Shown here: positions 36,168-45,961 of the stretch, piece by piece
Layout: each line of letters opens with the position of its first letter
Position numbering within the stretch: position 1 is the stretch's first letter
DNA from: Prevotella falsenii DSM 22864 = JCM 15124
GTDB taxonomy: Bacteria > Bacteroidota > Bacteroidia > Bacteroidales > Bacteroidaceae
Direction: 5' to 3'
DNA: 64,000 nucleotides
Assembly: GCF_000613945.1 (NCBI RefSeq)
Contig: NZ_BAJY01000011.1
Coordinates: 1 to 64,000 of the forward strand
Notes under the pieces: model-generated
Seen by the model: the letters and a program-made list of their open reading frames with translations, nothing else
Database searches by the model: none
What the model was told of the DNA's origin: nothing
Made by a program: the position numbers and the translations under genes

Positions 36168-38930
36168 ATGAAAAAATCTATTATATATTTATGCGCGTGT
36201 GCTATCTTTGGTATGATGCTCACAACATCGTGCCAAGATAACTTAGATTTGGAAGCAACCCACTCCGATACACGCTCTGTTACCATTGATAAAGATATGT
36301 TTGCAGTAAAAGGCTGCATCAATGTAAAGTTGGCAAAGGGTACCAACCACGCCATACCAAGCTCTCCTAATGGAAACGTAGAGATGCAGAATGTACCTTC
36401 AGCAATGGCTTCGGCAATGAGATACTCAGGTGCTTATAAAATGGAAAGAGTTTTCAAGCCTGCAGGAATCTATGAAGCACGAACAGTAGCAGAAGGGCTC
36501 GACCGTTGGTACACTATCTATTTCGACGAAAGCAAAGATGTTTCTGCCGTGCTACAACAGTTCGATAAAGTAAACGGAATAGAGTATGCAGAACGTGTCC
36601 TGCCCATTGCACGTCCGAAAGTTACGGCAAAGTCCTATACAAACTCAAATGCAAGCGCAGATATGCAAGCTGCTTCAGGTGTCTTTAACGACCCATATCT
36701 GTCAAAGCAGTGGCATTATTACAATGACGGCTCGGTAAGTGCACACGCAAAGAAAGGAGCAGACTGTAATGTAAAGCCCGTATGGGAAAAGTACACAACC
36801 GGTAAAAGCAATGTCATTGTTGCCATCGTCGATGGTGGTATCGATGTTACCCATGAAGACTTGATGGATAACCTCTACATCAACGAAAAGGAGAAGAACG
36901 GCCAACCGAATGTTGATGATGATGGTAACGGATTTGTAGACGACGTTTACGGTTATAACTTCGTAACGGCAAACGATGTTGTCGGAGGCAAAATCGAACC
37001 CGACGACAGCGGACATGGCACACACGTTGCCGGTACTGTTGGGGCACGCAACAACAACGGAAAGGGTGTTGCAGGTATAGCAGGTGGCGACGGAACTGCA
37101 GGAAGTGGCGTGCGACTTATGAGTTGCCAAATTTTCAGAAAGGGAGATGAACAAGGTGATGCAGCAGCAGCCATTAAATACGCAGCTGACAATGGAGCCG
37201 TCATCTGTCAGAACTCTTGGGGATACCCATCAACAGCCAATGTTACTGAAATGCCCAGATTACTGAAAGAAGCTATCGACTATTTCATCAAGATGGCAGG
37301 TTGTGATGCTACAGGACAGCAACGACCAAATTCTCCAATGAAGGGAGGCGTTGTCATATTCGCTGCAGGCAACGAGAACAAAGAGTTTTCTGCTTATCCG
37401 GCCTGCTACGCGCCGACAGTGTCAGTTTCTGCTATGGCTTGGGATTTCACTAAGGCAAGTTATAGCAACTTTGCCAAATGGGTTACCATTATGGCACCGG
37501 GTGGAGACCAAGACACTTTCGGCAACGAAGGAGGCGTTTTAAGCACTGTACCAAAGACCAGAGACGCTTCAGGCTACGCCTATTTCCAAGGAACATCAAT
37601 GGCTTGTCCACACGTTTCAGGTATTGCAGCACTTATTGCATCGTATTTCGGAAAGCAAGGCTTCACCAATGAAGAATTGAAGACACGTTTGATTACTGCA
37701 TACAGACCTTTCAACATTGACGAATTAAATCCAATATATAAAGGAAAGTTAGGTAAAGGATACATCGACGCTGAAGCAGCCTTTGAATCTGATACAAAGA
37801 TTGCACCTGAGAAGGTAGGAACATTGACGCTTACACCGGACTTCGTGGATATTACTGCCGAATGGAGCATTGCAAAAGATGAGGATAAGACCGCAGCGTT
37901 CTACAGATTGTACATCAGTCCTAACGAACTGACTGCTGATAATCTCAAGGATATGAACTATCAGGAAATAAATGGTGTGGGACACTATTTAGGCGAAACG
38001 CTTAAGTTTACTTTCGACAATCTAAAAGATAACAAGACGTACAGCATTGCCGTAATAGCAGTAGACCGCTGGGGCAACCTCTCTGAACCTGTTATTCAGA
38101 AATGTACAACGAAACTTAACCATGCTCCGGAAGTTACCGGTTTCCCGGAAGGAATTATCGAATTAAACAACAATGACCGAAAGACTTTCAGTTTCAAAGT
38201 TACCGATCCCGATGGACACGAATGGGATTTAAAGACTACCGGCGAAACCAAAGGCGTATCGTACACAGTTAATAAATCTACTGTAACCGTTACCATTGTT
38301 CCCGTTCTCGAATCGGGCAGCTACACTTGTACGTTTGTTTTCTCAGATGATTTAGGAGCAAAATCAGAGAAGAGCTTTACATTTAAGATTTTGAAGTATA
38401 TGCCTCCGAAGTTGGAGAAGCCATTCGACAACTATATAATAGGATTAGATGAGGGCTCCGTGAATATTCCTTTGAAAGGACATTATACCAACAGTGGCAG
38501 CAATCAGCTTTCTTACAAAGCCAATGTTTCAAACAGCAACATCGCCACAGTCGAAGTCAGCAACGACAATCTTCAGCTAAAACCGTTGGCAAAGGGTATA
38601 ACCCGCATTAGCGTTCTTGCATCAGATGGTCATCAAACCTCTTCTGAAGGCTCTTTCCAAATTCGTGTCGTTGAGAAAAAGTCAGCCCCTGTTTATGCAG
38701 TTTATCCGGTTCCGGTGAAGAAAGACATCAATGCTCTGCTCAATCCTGAAGTAAAACAGGCGGAATTTGTTATCAGTTCTACCGTAGGAGAGCAGGTAAT
38801 GAAAGCTACCGTAACTCCGGACAAGAACAATGTTGCTACACTTGACCTTGCCAAACTACACTCCGGAACTTACAAACTTACCGTGCATACGAGCAAGGGC
38901 AATTACACTCAAATGTTCATTAAACGATAA
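36168..38930 (+). CDS. Subtilisin-family (S8) serine protease with T9SS-like C-terminal domain
   Basis: A 920-residue exported protease. The signal peptide ends TTSC (lipobox, Cys22). An N-terminal pro-domain-like region runs to about 200. The S8 triad is Asp222 (AIVDGGID), His283 (DSGHGTHVAG) and Ser477 (QGTSMACPHVSG), with the oxyanion Asn402 (AAGNEN). Then come a fibronectin-III-like domain (about 550-645), Ig/cadherin-like domains (650-840) and a C-terminal domain beginning YPVPVKKDINAL and ending SGTYKLTVHTSKGNYTQMFIKR, which resembles the type A T9SS sorting domain. It lies 19 bp after a BACON lipoprotein gene and 11 bp before a PorV-type gene. Confidence 0.92.
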   Translation: MKKSIIYLCACAIFGMMLTTSCQDNLDLEATHSDTRSVTIDKDMFAVKGCINVKLAKGTNHAIPSSPNGNVEMQNVPSAMASAMRYSGAYKMERVFKPAGIYEARTVAEGLDRWYTIYFDESKDVSAVLQQFDKVNGIEYAERVLPIARPKVTAKSYTNSNASADMQAASGVFNDPYLSKQWHYYNDGSVSAHAKKGADCNVKPVWEKYTTGKSNVIVAIVDGGIDVTHEDLMDNLYINEKEKNGQPNVDDDGNGFVDDVYGYNFVTANDVVGGKIEPDDSGHGTHVAGTVGARNNNGKGVAGIAGGDGTAGSGVRLMSCQIFRKGDEQGDAAAAIKYAADNGAVICQNSWGYPSTANVTEMPRLLKEAIDYFIKMAGCDATGQQRPNSPMKGGVVIFAAGNENKEFSAYPACYAPTVSVSAMAWDFTKASYSNFAKWVTIMAPGGDQDTFGNEGGVLSTVPKTRDASGYAYFQGTSMACPHVSGIAALIASYFGKQGFTNEELKTRLITAYRPFNIDELNPIYKGKLGKGYIDAEAAFESDTKIAPEKVGTLTLTPDFVDITAEWSIAKDEDKTAAFYRLYISPNELTADNLKDMNYQEINGVGHYLGETLKFTFDNLKDNKTYSIAVIAVDRWGNLSEPVIQKCTTKLNHAPEVTGFPEGIIELNNNDRKTFSFKVTDPDGHEWDLKTTGETKGVSYTVNKSTVTVTIVPVLESGSYTCTFVFSDDLGAKSEKSFTFKILKYMPPKLEKPFDNYIIGLDEGSVNIPLKGHYTNSGSNQLSYKANVSNSNIATVEVSNDNLQLKPLAKGITRISVLASDGHQTSSEGSFQIRVVEKKSAPVYAVYPVPVKKDINALLNPEVKQAEFVISSTVGEQVMKATVTPDKNNVATLDLAKLHSGTYKLTVHTSKGNYTQMFIKR

Positions 38931-38941
38931 TTACAACGAGT

Positions 38942-39894
38942 ATGAAGTCAAAACACATCATCATAATTGCTTGCGTAGCACTTTTCGGTGCTACGCAGGC
39001 TAATGCCCAAGGGCAAGACCTTTCAATATTAACTGCAAATACCGATGCCCGAACAGCCGCTATGGGCAATGCATTGGTAGCTGCCAAGGGAATGTATTTA
39101 TACAATAATCCGTCTGCACTTTTCGGTGTGGATAAGAAATTTACGGCAGATGTTTCTGCTTCCCTATACGAAAAGGAAGAAAATGTTGAAGGTACATTCG
39201 GGCTATACACAGCTGCTGTGGGCTATAAGTTCGCCAAACGCCATGCTGCATTTGCCGGTTTCCGCTATGCAGGTGGATTAAAAATCAAGGGATACGATAT
39301 GCTTGGAGAACCAACCAAAGATTACAAGCCCTACAATTGGACCATAGATTTTGGCTATGCTATATGATTGGCAAAGGTTTTTCAGCCTATGCAACGGGAA
39401 GTGTTATCTTCAGCCATCTCTCAAAAAACGCCAATGGTGGTGCATTTACCGTAGGAGCTTCTTATCAGAACAACAATATGACAGTAGCAAACAAGCATGC
39501 AAACTTCATGGTAGATGCCAAAGTTGCTGCAATCGGTCCTAAACTCGATTACGGCAATGGCTACAAGGTTTCAATGCCTACACATGTTGCAGTAGGTGGA
39601 ACGTTGTCGGTGGATATGGCAGACAAGCATCAAGTAGGAGCAGCATTGTCTACACGTTATTTCTTCCAGCCATCAGAATCTAAGGTTTTCATGGTTGGCG
39701 GCGGACTCGAATACACCTATAATAATATGGTGTCGGTGCGGGCAGGCTACGAATATGGCGACCACAACCTCAGCCACCTTACTATGGGTGTAGGCATAAA
39801 GTATCGCGGACTACGTCTTAACGGAGGTTATATGCTGAAAACAGTTGATGCCGGAAGCAGCTATTGCACCGTTGGTGTCGGATACGATTTCTAA
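38942..39894 (+). pseudogene. PorV/PorQ-family outer-membrane barrel, frameshifted as sequenced
   Basis: A FadL-like barrel of the PorV/PorQ type, with signal peptide IIACVALFGATQANAQ and the family-typical start SILTANTDARTAAMGNALVA followed by YNNPSALFG. The first frame stops at GYAI. The second continues with MIGKGFSAYATGSVIFSHLS and ends in alternating beta strands (SSYCTVGVGYDF). Adding one T at 39361 restores a 317-residue protein. PorV carries T9SS cargo to the surface peptidase PorU, so its position next to a protease with a T9SS-like tail is notable. Error or mutation cannot be separated here. Confidence 0.82.
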
Positions 39895-39942
39895 AATACA
39901 ATGAATGAATTATTTATTTATCTAATCTAAAAATATAGAATT

Positions 39943-41505
39943 ATGAGAAAAACTTTATTTTCTATCTGCGCATTAGCATTGAGCTTTACAGCTTCAGCAC
40001 AGATAGTAGACACACCAAAAGGAAAGCTAATTGATAATATGTATCGCAGCAGCGAGTCTTGGGTAAAGAAAGGCTGGATAGGAACAGAACCCGGTGTATA
40101 CGAAGGCTTGGTTTCTAAAATTGTGGAAGGCGAAGATGGCTGCCTTTACGTTTACAATCCTCTTTCCGGACTTGACAGTAAATCTTGGTTGAAATTAGAC
40201 AAGGTGAGCGACGGAAAATACAAGGCGGCTTTGCCACAGGTATTCCATAAAGATACAAGCGGAGGAGACGACGATGAAGATTCAGGCAACTCTGAACGTA
40301 TATTTACCCTTAACCGCATGTCAATCAAAGACAACAACCAGTACGAAGTTGTGGCAGCAAACAAGAACTATATGGAGTACACTTGGGACGGCTCTACTCT
40401 TAAAATGTTAGGAGTAGGTTCCAAGAACGAAATATTGGGAATGGTAGACAACAGCAACACGTGGGATAACCATTATGGCGACTGGTCTGTAACCATTCAA
40501 ACTTTCGACAACAAACTTGTTACCCCTCCTGCTTCTGCTGTTAAAAAGCAGTACAGTCTTACTTGCAAGGGAGAAACATCTCCACGCATTATCGAGGCTG
40601 CAGTAGATGGCAACGACATTTACTTGAAAGGAATTTCAAAAAGCGCGAAACTTGCCAATGCGTGGGTGAAGCTCACAACAGACGGAAACAAGGCTGTATT
40701 GCTGACAAACCAGTATCTTGGCAAAGCTATAAAAGCTGATTTCCTTAAGTATTCGAACGACCCATCGGAGTATCACGCTTTCGCAGCAGCTTTCAATGAT
40801 GCTACAACCATTGCAGAAAAGCTCGAATTCAGCATCAATACTACAAACGGAGTGCTGACCAACGACAAAGTACTCAGAATTATGATGGGTAAGAGCAGTG
40901 AAAGCAATATACCAAAAGAAGACCTTGAAGTTCTCGAGAATTTAGTATTGACTCCATTCCAACAAAAGGCAGCCAAACCAGAAACGCCAAAGTTGCACTA
41001 CTGTTCGGCTGTTGAGAGCTACGATTATTCGACAACTACCATCACTTTGGCTTTCTATGTAAGAAATGTTGATGTTGATGGCAACTATCTCGACCCTGAC
41101 AAGATGTACTATAATGTTTACCTCGGCGATAGCACAGAACCTTTCAAGTTCACAAAAGCCCAATTCTTCTATATAGAGAAAGATATGATTGACATTCCTT
41201 TCAACTATCAAGACAAGAAGAATGAAGACATCAAGGTCGTGGACGACCAGCGCATCTTGCACTTCTACGACCCTTCTATAAAGAAGATTTCCGTAGTAAT
41301 GGTGTACGAGGAAGATGGCAAGAAGTATTCAAGCGAACCAATGACTACCGAAGTTGTCTATGCAGGTATCGAGAATGCCACCATTAACGACAACACCACC
41401 GAGAAGTACTACTCTGTCGATGGTTACAGACTTCAACACTTACAGAAAGGTCTGAACATCGTCAAATCTTCTAACGGAACAACCAAGAAGATTTTCGTAA
41501 AGTGA
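39943..41505 (+). CDS. Secreted protein of unknown function
   Basis: A 520-residue protein with a clean signal peptide (MRKTLFSICALALSFTASAQ). The body is beta-rich with no family I recognise. It includes an acidic stretch (SGGDDDEDSGN, about residue 110) and a Y/F-rich segment (about 350-440). The tail KYYSVDGYRLQHLQKGLNIV followed by KKIFVK resembles the short C-terminal modules of Prevotella exported proteins. It is the last gene of the cluster, 48 bp after the PorV-type gene, and is followed by a terminator. Confidence 0.8.
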   Translation: MRKTLFSICALALSFTASAQIVDTPKGKLIDNMYRSSESWVKKGWIGTEPGVYEGLVSKIVEGEDGCLYVYNPLSGLDSKSWLKLDKVSDGKYKAALPQVFHKDTSGGDDDEDSGNSERIFTLNRMSIKDNNQYEVVAANKNYMEYTWDGSTLKMLGVGSKNEILGMVDNSNTWDNHYGDWSVTIQTFDNKLVTPPASAVKKQYSLTCKGETSPRIIEAAVDGNDIYLKGISKSAKLANAWVKLTTDGNKAVLLTNQYLGKAIKADFLKYSNDPSEYHAFAAAFNDATTIAEKLEFSINTTNGVLTNDKVLRIMMGKSSESNIPKEDLEVLENLVLTPFQQKAAKPETPKLHYCSAVESYDYSTTTITLAFYVRNVDVDGNYLDPDKMYYNVYLGDSTEPFKFTKAQFFYIEKDMIDIPFNYQDKKNEDIKVVDDQRILHFYDPSIKKISVVMVYEEDGKKYSSEPMTTEVVYAGIENATINDNTTEKYYSVDGYRLQHLQKGLNIVKSSNGTTKKIFVK

Positions 41506-41546
41506 TAACCTGTCTTTAGCCTTGTTATCATTAAGGTTACACAACG

Positions 41547-41584
41547 AGGGCGCATCCGAATTTCAGGTGCGCCCTTATTGTTTT
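41547..41584 (+). terminator. Terminator of the BACON/protease cluster
   Basis: AGGGCGCA (41547-41554) pairs with TGCGCCCT (41568-41575), followed by TATTGTTTT. It lies 41 bp after the last stop of the cluster. Confidence 0.75.
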
Positions 41585-41650
41585 CATACCTGCCAAAGAG
41601 GGTGTAACGACATGCAATAAAATAGGTTTTCGGTCGTTTATATAAACGTT

Positions 41651-42820
41651 ATGCAATGGACAGATAGAATAAGGCAGGTAAAAATAATTCTTGTTGTGGC
41701 GGCAATTGCAATTGCAGTTGTGTCGTTGGTAGCATCGAATATCCTCACGAAAGATTTGGCTCGGCAAGAGCGCACTAAGATGGAAGTGTGGGCAGAGGCT
41801 ATGCGCGCATTGAGCCAAGCGGACGAAAACACCGACCTTGCATTGGTTCTGAAAGTGCTCAACGACAACAACACCATTCCCGTCGTGGTGCTCGACAACG
41901 ATGAAAACGTAACCGATTTCCGCAACGTCGTTATCGATGCCAAGAACTACAAAGACAGTCTGTTGTATGTATCGGCTATGGCAAAACGCCTGAAAAGCAA
42001 CAAGCAAGACATAAGAATACAACTTTCCGAGGCTTCAAACGAATATATCGACGTCTGTTACGACGACTCGCTAATGCTGAAACGACTGGCACTCTATCCA
42101 TACGTGCAGTTAGGTGTGGTTATGCTCTTCGTTGTCGTGGCTATTTTTGCCCTCCTCACATCGAAGAGAGCAGAGCAAAACAAAGTCTGGGTAGGTCTTA
42201 GCAAAGAAACAGCCCACCAGTTGGGCACCCCCATTTCGTCGCTTATGGCGTGGACCACCATATTAAAGGAAACCTATCCCGACGACGATTTGCTGCCCGA
42301 AATGGACAAAGACGTAAAGCGGTTGCAGCTGATTGCCGACCGTTTCTCGAAGATTGGTTCGCTGCCCGAAGCCGTTCCGGTGAGTCTGAGCGAAGTGCTC
42401 GACCATGTTATCGACTATATGGACCGCCGCACATCGAAGACAATCCGGCTGATAAAAGTATTTCCTGCCGACGACATAATTGTCCGCCTCAATGCTTCGC
42501 TATTCGAATGGGTAATAGAAAACCTTTGTAAAAACGCAGTCGATGCCATGGGGGGCGAGTCGGGAACAATTACGCTACGTGTAGAAACCGTTGGCGAGCG
42601 TGTCATAGTAGAGGTCAGCGACACGGGCAAAGGAATAAAAAAGAAAGACATACGCAACGTCTTTCGTCCCGGATTTACCACCAAGAGCCGTGGCTGGGGC
42701 TTAGGTTTAAGTCTTGCCAAACGCATCGTGGAAGAATACCACAACGGCAAAATCTTTGTGAAAAGTTCCGAATTGGGCAAGGGAACCACATTCAGGATTG
42801 AACTGAAATCAAGCCAATAG
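41651..42820 (+). CDS. Membrane-bound sensor histidine kinase
   Basis: A 389-residue kinase with two membrane spans (about 12-32 and 150-170) enclosing a periplasmic sensor of about 115 residues of unknown type. The phospho-accepting His is residue 189 in SKETAHQLGTPISSL. The ATPase domain shows IENLCKNAVDAM (N box), VSDTGKGI (G1) and GWGLGLSLAKRIVEEYH (G2). There is no HAMP domain and no response regulator beside it, so it is an orphan. The signal is unknown. Confidence 0.92.
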   Translation: MQWTDRIRQVKIILVVAAIAIAVVSLVASNILTKDLARQERTKMEVWAEAMRALSQADENTDLALVLKVLNDNNTIPVVVLDNDENVTDFRNVVIDAKNYKDSLLYVSAMAKRLKSNKQDIRIQLSEASNEYIDVCYDDSLMLKRLALYPYVQLGVVMLFVVVAIFALLTSKRAEQNKVWVGLSKETAHQLGTPISSLMAWTTILKETYPDDDLLPEMDKDVKRLQLIADRFSKIGSLPEAVPVSLSEVLDHVIDYMDRRTSKTIRLIKVFPADDIIVRLNASLFEWVIENLCKNAVDAMGGESGTITLRVETVGERVIVEVSDTGKGIKKKDIRNVFRPGFTTKSRGWGLGLSLAKRIVEEYHNGKIFVKSSELGKGTTFRIELKSSQ

Positions 42821-42889
42821 CCCCTATTAACAGTAGGTACATTTCCTCGTTATTATACAAGGGAAATGCCGAAATTTTCCTTCTGTTTT

Positions 42890-43075
42890 GTAAACATAAT
42901 TCTGTTAAAAAGTGATAACTACGCTTTGGCATTGCGAAACCGTAGGTTTTGCGTTGTAAAACCTACGCTTTTACCGTGCAAAACCTACGGTTTTGGAACG
43001 CAAAACAATAGGTTTTGCAACGCACTGATAACAAGCGAGTTAAACCAAAGATATTCTTCGGAAAAATATTTACAC
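42890..43075 (-). repeat. Repeat A, copy 3 (inverted)
   Basis: Same element in the opposite orientation, filling most of the 394-bp gap between the kinase and yceD. It starts GTAAACATAATTCTGTTAA and ends AAAATATTTACAC. A 122-codon plus-strand frame over it (42866-43234) encodes the same repeat-derived string as a frame at 63 kb. Confidence 0.85.
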
Positions 43076-43170
43076 ATTTATCGTCTTCTTTTCATCTATA
43101 AAATAAGGTGTGTAAAGTTGTCGCTACAAAACTTCTCGAGAATATCCAAACACATAATTTTTGCTTTTAA

Positions 43171-43204
43171 TTTGCTTAATATCAGAAAAATATTCGTAAC
43201 TTTG
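43171..43204 (+). promoter_or_regulatory. Promoter of the yceD-rpmF-fabH group
   Basis: TAACTTTG at 43197-43204 is a perfect -7 box. TTTG at 43171-43174 is 22 bp upstream, slightly long. Only 10 bp separate the box from the ATG, so the leader is very short. Confidence 0.6.
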
Positions 43205-43214
43205 CACACCGATT

Positions 43215-43733
43215 ATGGACTTGGATATCCTTAAAATAGATTTGAAAGGTCTTGCAGACGGCTTGAACAGCTTCGAATTCGACCTTGACGATGCTTACTT
43301 TAAGGCAGTTAATGCTCCCGAAGTGAGTCGCGGAAACGTGCACGTTTCATTGAAGATAGTGCGCACGCAGAACGATTACTTCACACTCGATTTCCATGAA
43401 AAAGGAACGGTTGTGTTGCCGTGCGACCTTTGTTTGGACGATATGGAGCAACCTATCGAGACGCAACAGCGTCTTGAAGCTAAGTTTGGAAACGCATACT
43501 CAGAAGACGACGACCTTGTTACGGTAGCTGAGAACGAAGGAATACTCGACGTTTCATGGTTCGTCTACGAATTTATACTTCTTGCTCTGCCTATCAAGCA
43601 TGTGCATGCACCTGGAAAATGCAACCCTGCTATGATAAGAGCCCTTGAGGAACACTCTGCCGCCCGAAGCGGTTCGGAAGACGAGAAACCTATGGATTCG
43701 CGCTGGGAAGCCTTATTAAAATTGAAAAAATAA
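43215..43733 (+). CDS. YceD/DUF177-family protein linked to rRNA
   Basis: A 172-residue soluble acidic protein of the YceD (DUF177) family. It has the family core VVLPCDLCLDDMEQPIE with a CxxC pair (about residues 74-77) and the conserved acidic end before it. In plants and E. coli, relatives affect 23S rRNA accumulation. Its position directly before rpmF (24 bp) and fabH is the conserved bacterial order yceD-rpmF-fabH, which strongly supports the assignment. Confidence 0.9.
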   Translation: MDLDILKIDLKGLADGLNSFEFDLDDAYFKAVNAPEVSRGNVHVSLKIVRTQNDYFTLDFHEKGTVVLPCDLCLDDMEQPIETQQRLEAKFGNAYSEDDDLVTVAENEGILDVSWFVYEFILLALPIKHVHAPGKCNPAMIRALEEHSAARSGSEDEKPMDSRWEALLKLKK

Positions 43734-43757
43734 AAAATATTAAACGTTTAAAGAATT

Positions 43758-43943
43758 ATGGCACATCCTAAAAGAAGACAGTCAAAGACTCGTACACTCA
43801 AAAGAAGAACTCACGATAAAGCAGTAGCTCCAACATTGGCAGTATGCCCTAATTGCGGTGATTACTACGTTTACCACACTGTTTGCGCAAGTTGCGGCTA
43901 CTACCGTGGTAAGGTTGCTATCGAAAAGGAAACTGAAGAGTAA
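43758..43943 (+). CDS. rpmF: 50S ribosomal protein L32
   Basis: A 61-residue basic ribosomal protein: MAHPKRRQSKTRTLKRRTHD, then a zinc-ribbon with CPNCGDYYVYHTVCASCG, the four-Cys form of L32. It lies 24 bp after yceD and 6 bp before fabH. The four-Cys version implies zinc dependence; no Cys-less paralogue is in the window. Confidence 0.97.
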   Translation: MAHPKRRQSKTRTLKRRTHDKAVAPTLAVCPNCGDYYVYHTVCASCGYYRGKVAIEKETEE

Positions 43944-43949
43944 ACGAGA

Positions 43950-44969
43950 ATGGAGAAAATAAATGCCATTATCACCGGTGTCGGTGGCTATGTACCCGAT
44001 TACATCCTCACCAACGAGGAACTGTCGCGCATGGTCGATACCACAGATGAATGGATTATGGAACGTGTGGGCATCAAGGAACGCCGAATCTTAACCGAGG
44101 AGGGACTTGGTACAAGCTATATGGCGCGCAAGGCGGCAAAGCAACTCTTGGAGAAAACAGGAGCCGACCCCGACAGCATTGATGCACTTATCGTTACAAC
44201 AACAACTCCGGACTATAAATTTCCATCAACAGCTTCTATCGTTATAGGCAAGTTAGGCTTGAAGAATGCCTTTGGTTTCGACTTCTCTGCCGCTTGCTGC
44301 GGATTTCTTTATTCGCTCGACGTAGCTTCAACGATGATTCAAAGCGGACGCTATAAACGCATCATTGTTATAGCTGCCGACAAGATGTCGTCGGTTGTAG
44401 ACTACACAGACCGTCAGACGTGCGTGTTGTTCGGCGACGGCGCAGCAGCAGTTCTTGTTGAAGGCACTACCGAAGAAAACGTTGGCGTACAGGATTCTTT
44501 CCTTCGTACCGATGGCAAAGGTCTGCCATTCCTGCACATGAAGGCAGGTGGCTCTGTATGTCCTGCATCTCAATTCACGGTAGACCGCCGCTTACACTAC
44601 CTCTACCAAGAGGGACGCACGGTGTTCAAGTATGCCGTAACAAGCATGAGCAGCGACATCATGGAAATTTTGAAGCGCAATAACCTCTCCGGAGACGATG
44701 TTGCATGGGTTGTTCCACACGAAGCTAATCTTAGAATCATCGAAGCTGTGGCTAAGCGTGCCAATGTTCCATTGGAGAAAGTGATTATAAACATTCAGCA
44801 CTATGGCAACACCAGTGCTGCAACCATTCCACTTGCACTTTGGGACGAAGAAGCTAAGCTGAAGAAAGGCGACAACCTTATATTCACAGCTTTTGGTGCA
44901 GGCTTTGTTCATGGCGCATCTTACTACAAGTGGGTATACGACGGAGCTTCTGCAACAGCAAAGAAATAA
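43950..44969 (+). CDS. fabH: 3-oxoacyl-[acyl-carrier-protein] synthase III
   Basis: A 339-residue condensing enzyme that starts fatty-acid synthesis by joining an acyl-CoA primer to malonyl-ACP. The triad is visible: Cys in [14 protein letters not shown], His in [10 protein letters not shown] and Asn in [14 protein letters not shown]. Length and start ([20 protein letters not shown]) fit the family. It follows rpmF by 6 bp. A hairpin with a T run lies between it and era. Confidence 0.97.
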   Translation: MEKINAIITGVGGYVPDYILTNEELSRMVDTTDEWIMERVGIKERRILTEEGLGTSYMARKAAKQLLEKTGADPDSIDALIVTTTTPDYKFPSTASIVIGKLGLKNAFGFDFSAACCGFLYSLDVASTMIQSGRYKRIIVIAADKMSSVVDYTDRQTCVLFGDGAAAVLVEGTTEENVGVQDSFLRTDGKGLPFLHMKAGGSVCPASQFTVDRRLHYLYQEGRTVFKYAVTSMSSDIMEILKRNNLSGDDVAWVVPHEANLRIIEAVAKRANVPLEKVIINIQHYGNTSAATIPLALWDEEAKLKKGDNLIFTAFGAGFVHGASYYKWVYDGASATAKK

Positions 44970-44998
44970 AATTCTTAGTTCGTACATAATAAAAGATG

Positions 44999-45038
44999 AA
45001 CGCATCTTTCTTTGCAAACAAAGATAGGTGCGTTTTTT
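44999..45038 (+). terminator. Terminator or attenuator between fabH and era
   Basis: AACGCATCTTTCTTTG pairs, with a few mismatches and G-U pairs, with CAAAGATAGGTGCGTT, followed by TTTTAA. It ends about 12 bp before the era ATG, so era may rely on read-through. Confidence 0.7.
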
Positions 45039-45049
45039 AATTTAAAGAT

Positions 45050-45931
45050 ATGCATAAAGCAGGATTTGTAAATATAGTAGGCAATCCCAACGTGGGTAAA
45101 AGCACGCTGATGAACCAACTCGTCGGCGAGAAAATCAGTATTGCTACATTCAAGGCGCAAACTACTCGCCACCGTATCATGGGCATCGTGAATACGGAAG
45201 ATATGCAAATAGTGTTCTCAGATACCCCCGGGGTGCTGAAACCGAACTACAAGATGCAGGAAATGATGCTGCATTTTTCCGAGTCAGCCCTTGCCGATGC
45301 CGACATTCTGCTCTATGTTACCGACGTTATAGAGAAGCCGGAGAAGAATGCGGATTTCTTGGAGAAGGTGGCAAAAATGCAAATTCCGGTTATCTTGCTC
45401 ATCAATAAAATCGACGAAAGCGACCAAAAAACACTCGTTGCCCTTGTTGAAAAGTGGCACGGACTGCTGCCCAAGGCTGAAATACTGCCTATTTCGGCTA
45501 AGAACAAGTTCGGCACCGACACGCTTATGAAGCGTATTAAGGAGCTGTTGCCCGAGAGTCCGGCTTACTTCGACAAAGACCAGCTGACCGATAAGCCTGC
45601 GAAGTTCTTCGTAACGGAGATTATCCGAGAGAAAATTCTTCGCTATTACGACAAGGAAGTGCCCTACTCTGTCGAGGTGGTCGTGGAGCATTTCAAGGAA
45701 GACGAAAAGAAAATACACATCAATGCTATCATTTATGTAGAACGCGACAGCCAGAAGGGCATCATCATCGGGCATCAGGGACTGGCATTGAAGAAAGTTT
45801 CTACCGAGGCACGCAAAAGTCTTGAGAAATTCTTTGATAAGAAAATATACTTGGAAACCTTTGTTAAGGTGGACAAGGATTGGCGCAACTCACAGAAAGA
45901 GTTGGGCAATTTCGGCTATAATCCCGAATAA
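45050..45931 (+). CDS. era: GTPase Era
   Basis: A 293-residue GTPase that binds 16S rRNA during 30S assembly. G motifs: [12 protein letters not shown] (G1), SDTPGVLKPNYK (G3), NKID (G4). The C-terminal KH domain has IIGHQGLALKKVSTEARKSLE and the end VDKDWRNSQKELGNFGY. The start MHKAGFVNIVGNPNVG is typical of Bacteroidetes Era. It is placed between fabH and der, with hairpins on both sides. Confidence 0.97.
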   Translation: MHKAGFVNIVGNPNVGKSTLMNQLVGEKISIATFKAQTTRHRIMGIVNTEDMQIVFSDTPGVLKPNYKMQEMMLHFSESALADADILLYVTDVIEKPEKNADFLEKVAKMQIPVILLINKIDESDQKTLVALVEKWHGLLPKAEILPISAKNKFGTDTLMKRIKELLPESPAYFDKDQLTDKPAKFFVTEIIREKILRYYDKEVPYSVEVVVEHFKEDEKKIHINAIIYVERDSQKGIIIGHQGLALKKVSTEARKSLEKFFDKKIYLETFVKVDKDWRNSQKELGNFGYNPE

Positions 45932-45961
45932 GGAAAGAAGCCAAACAAAACAACAAGCAAC

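Noticed and set aside
42866-43234. 122-codon plus-strand frame between the kinase and yceD
   Set aside because: Repeat A copy 3 read in an open frame; it also overlaps the yceD promoter and start.
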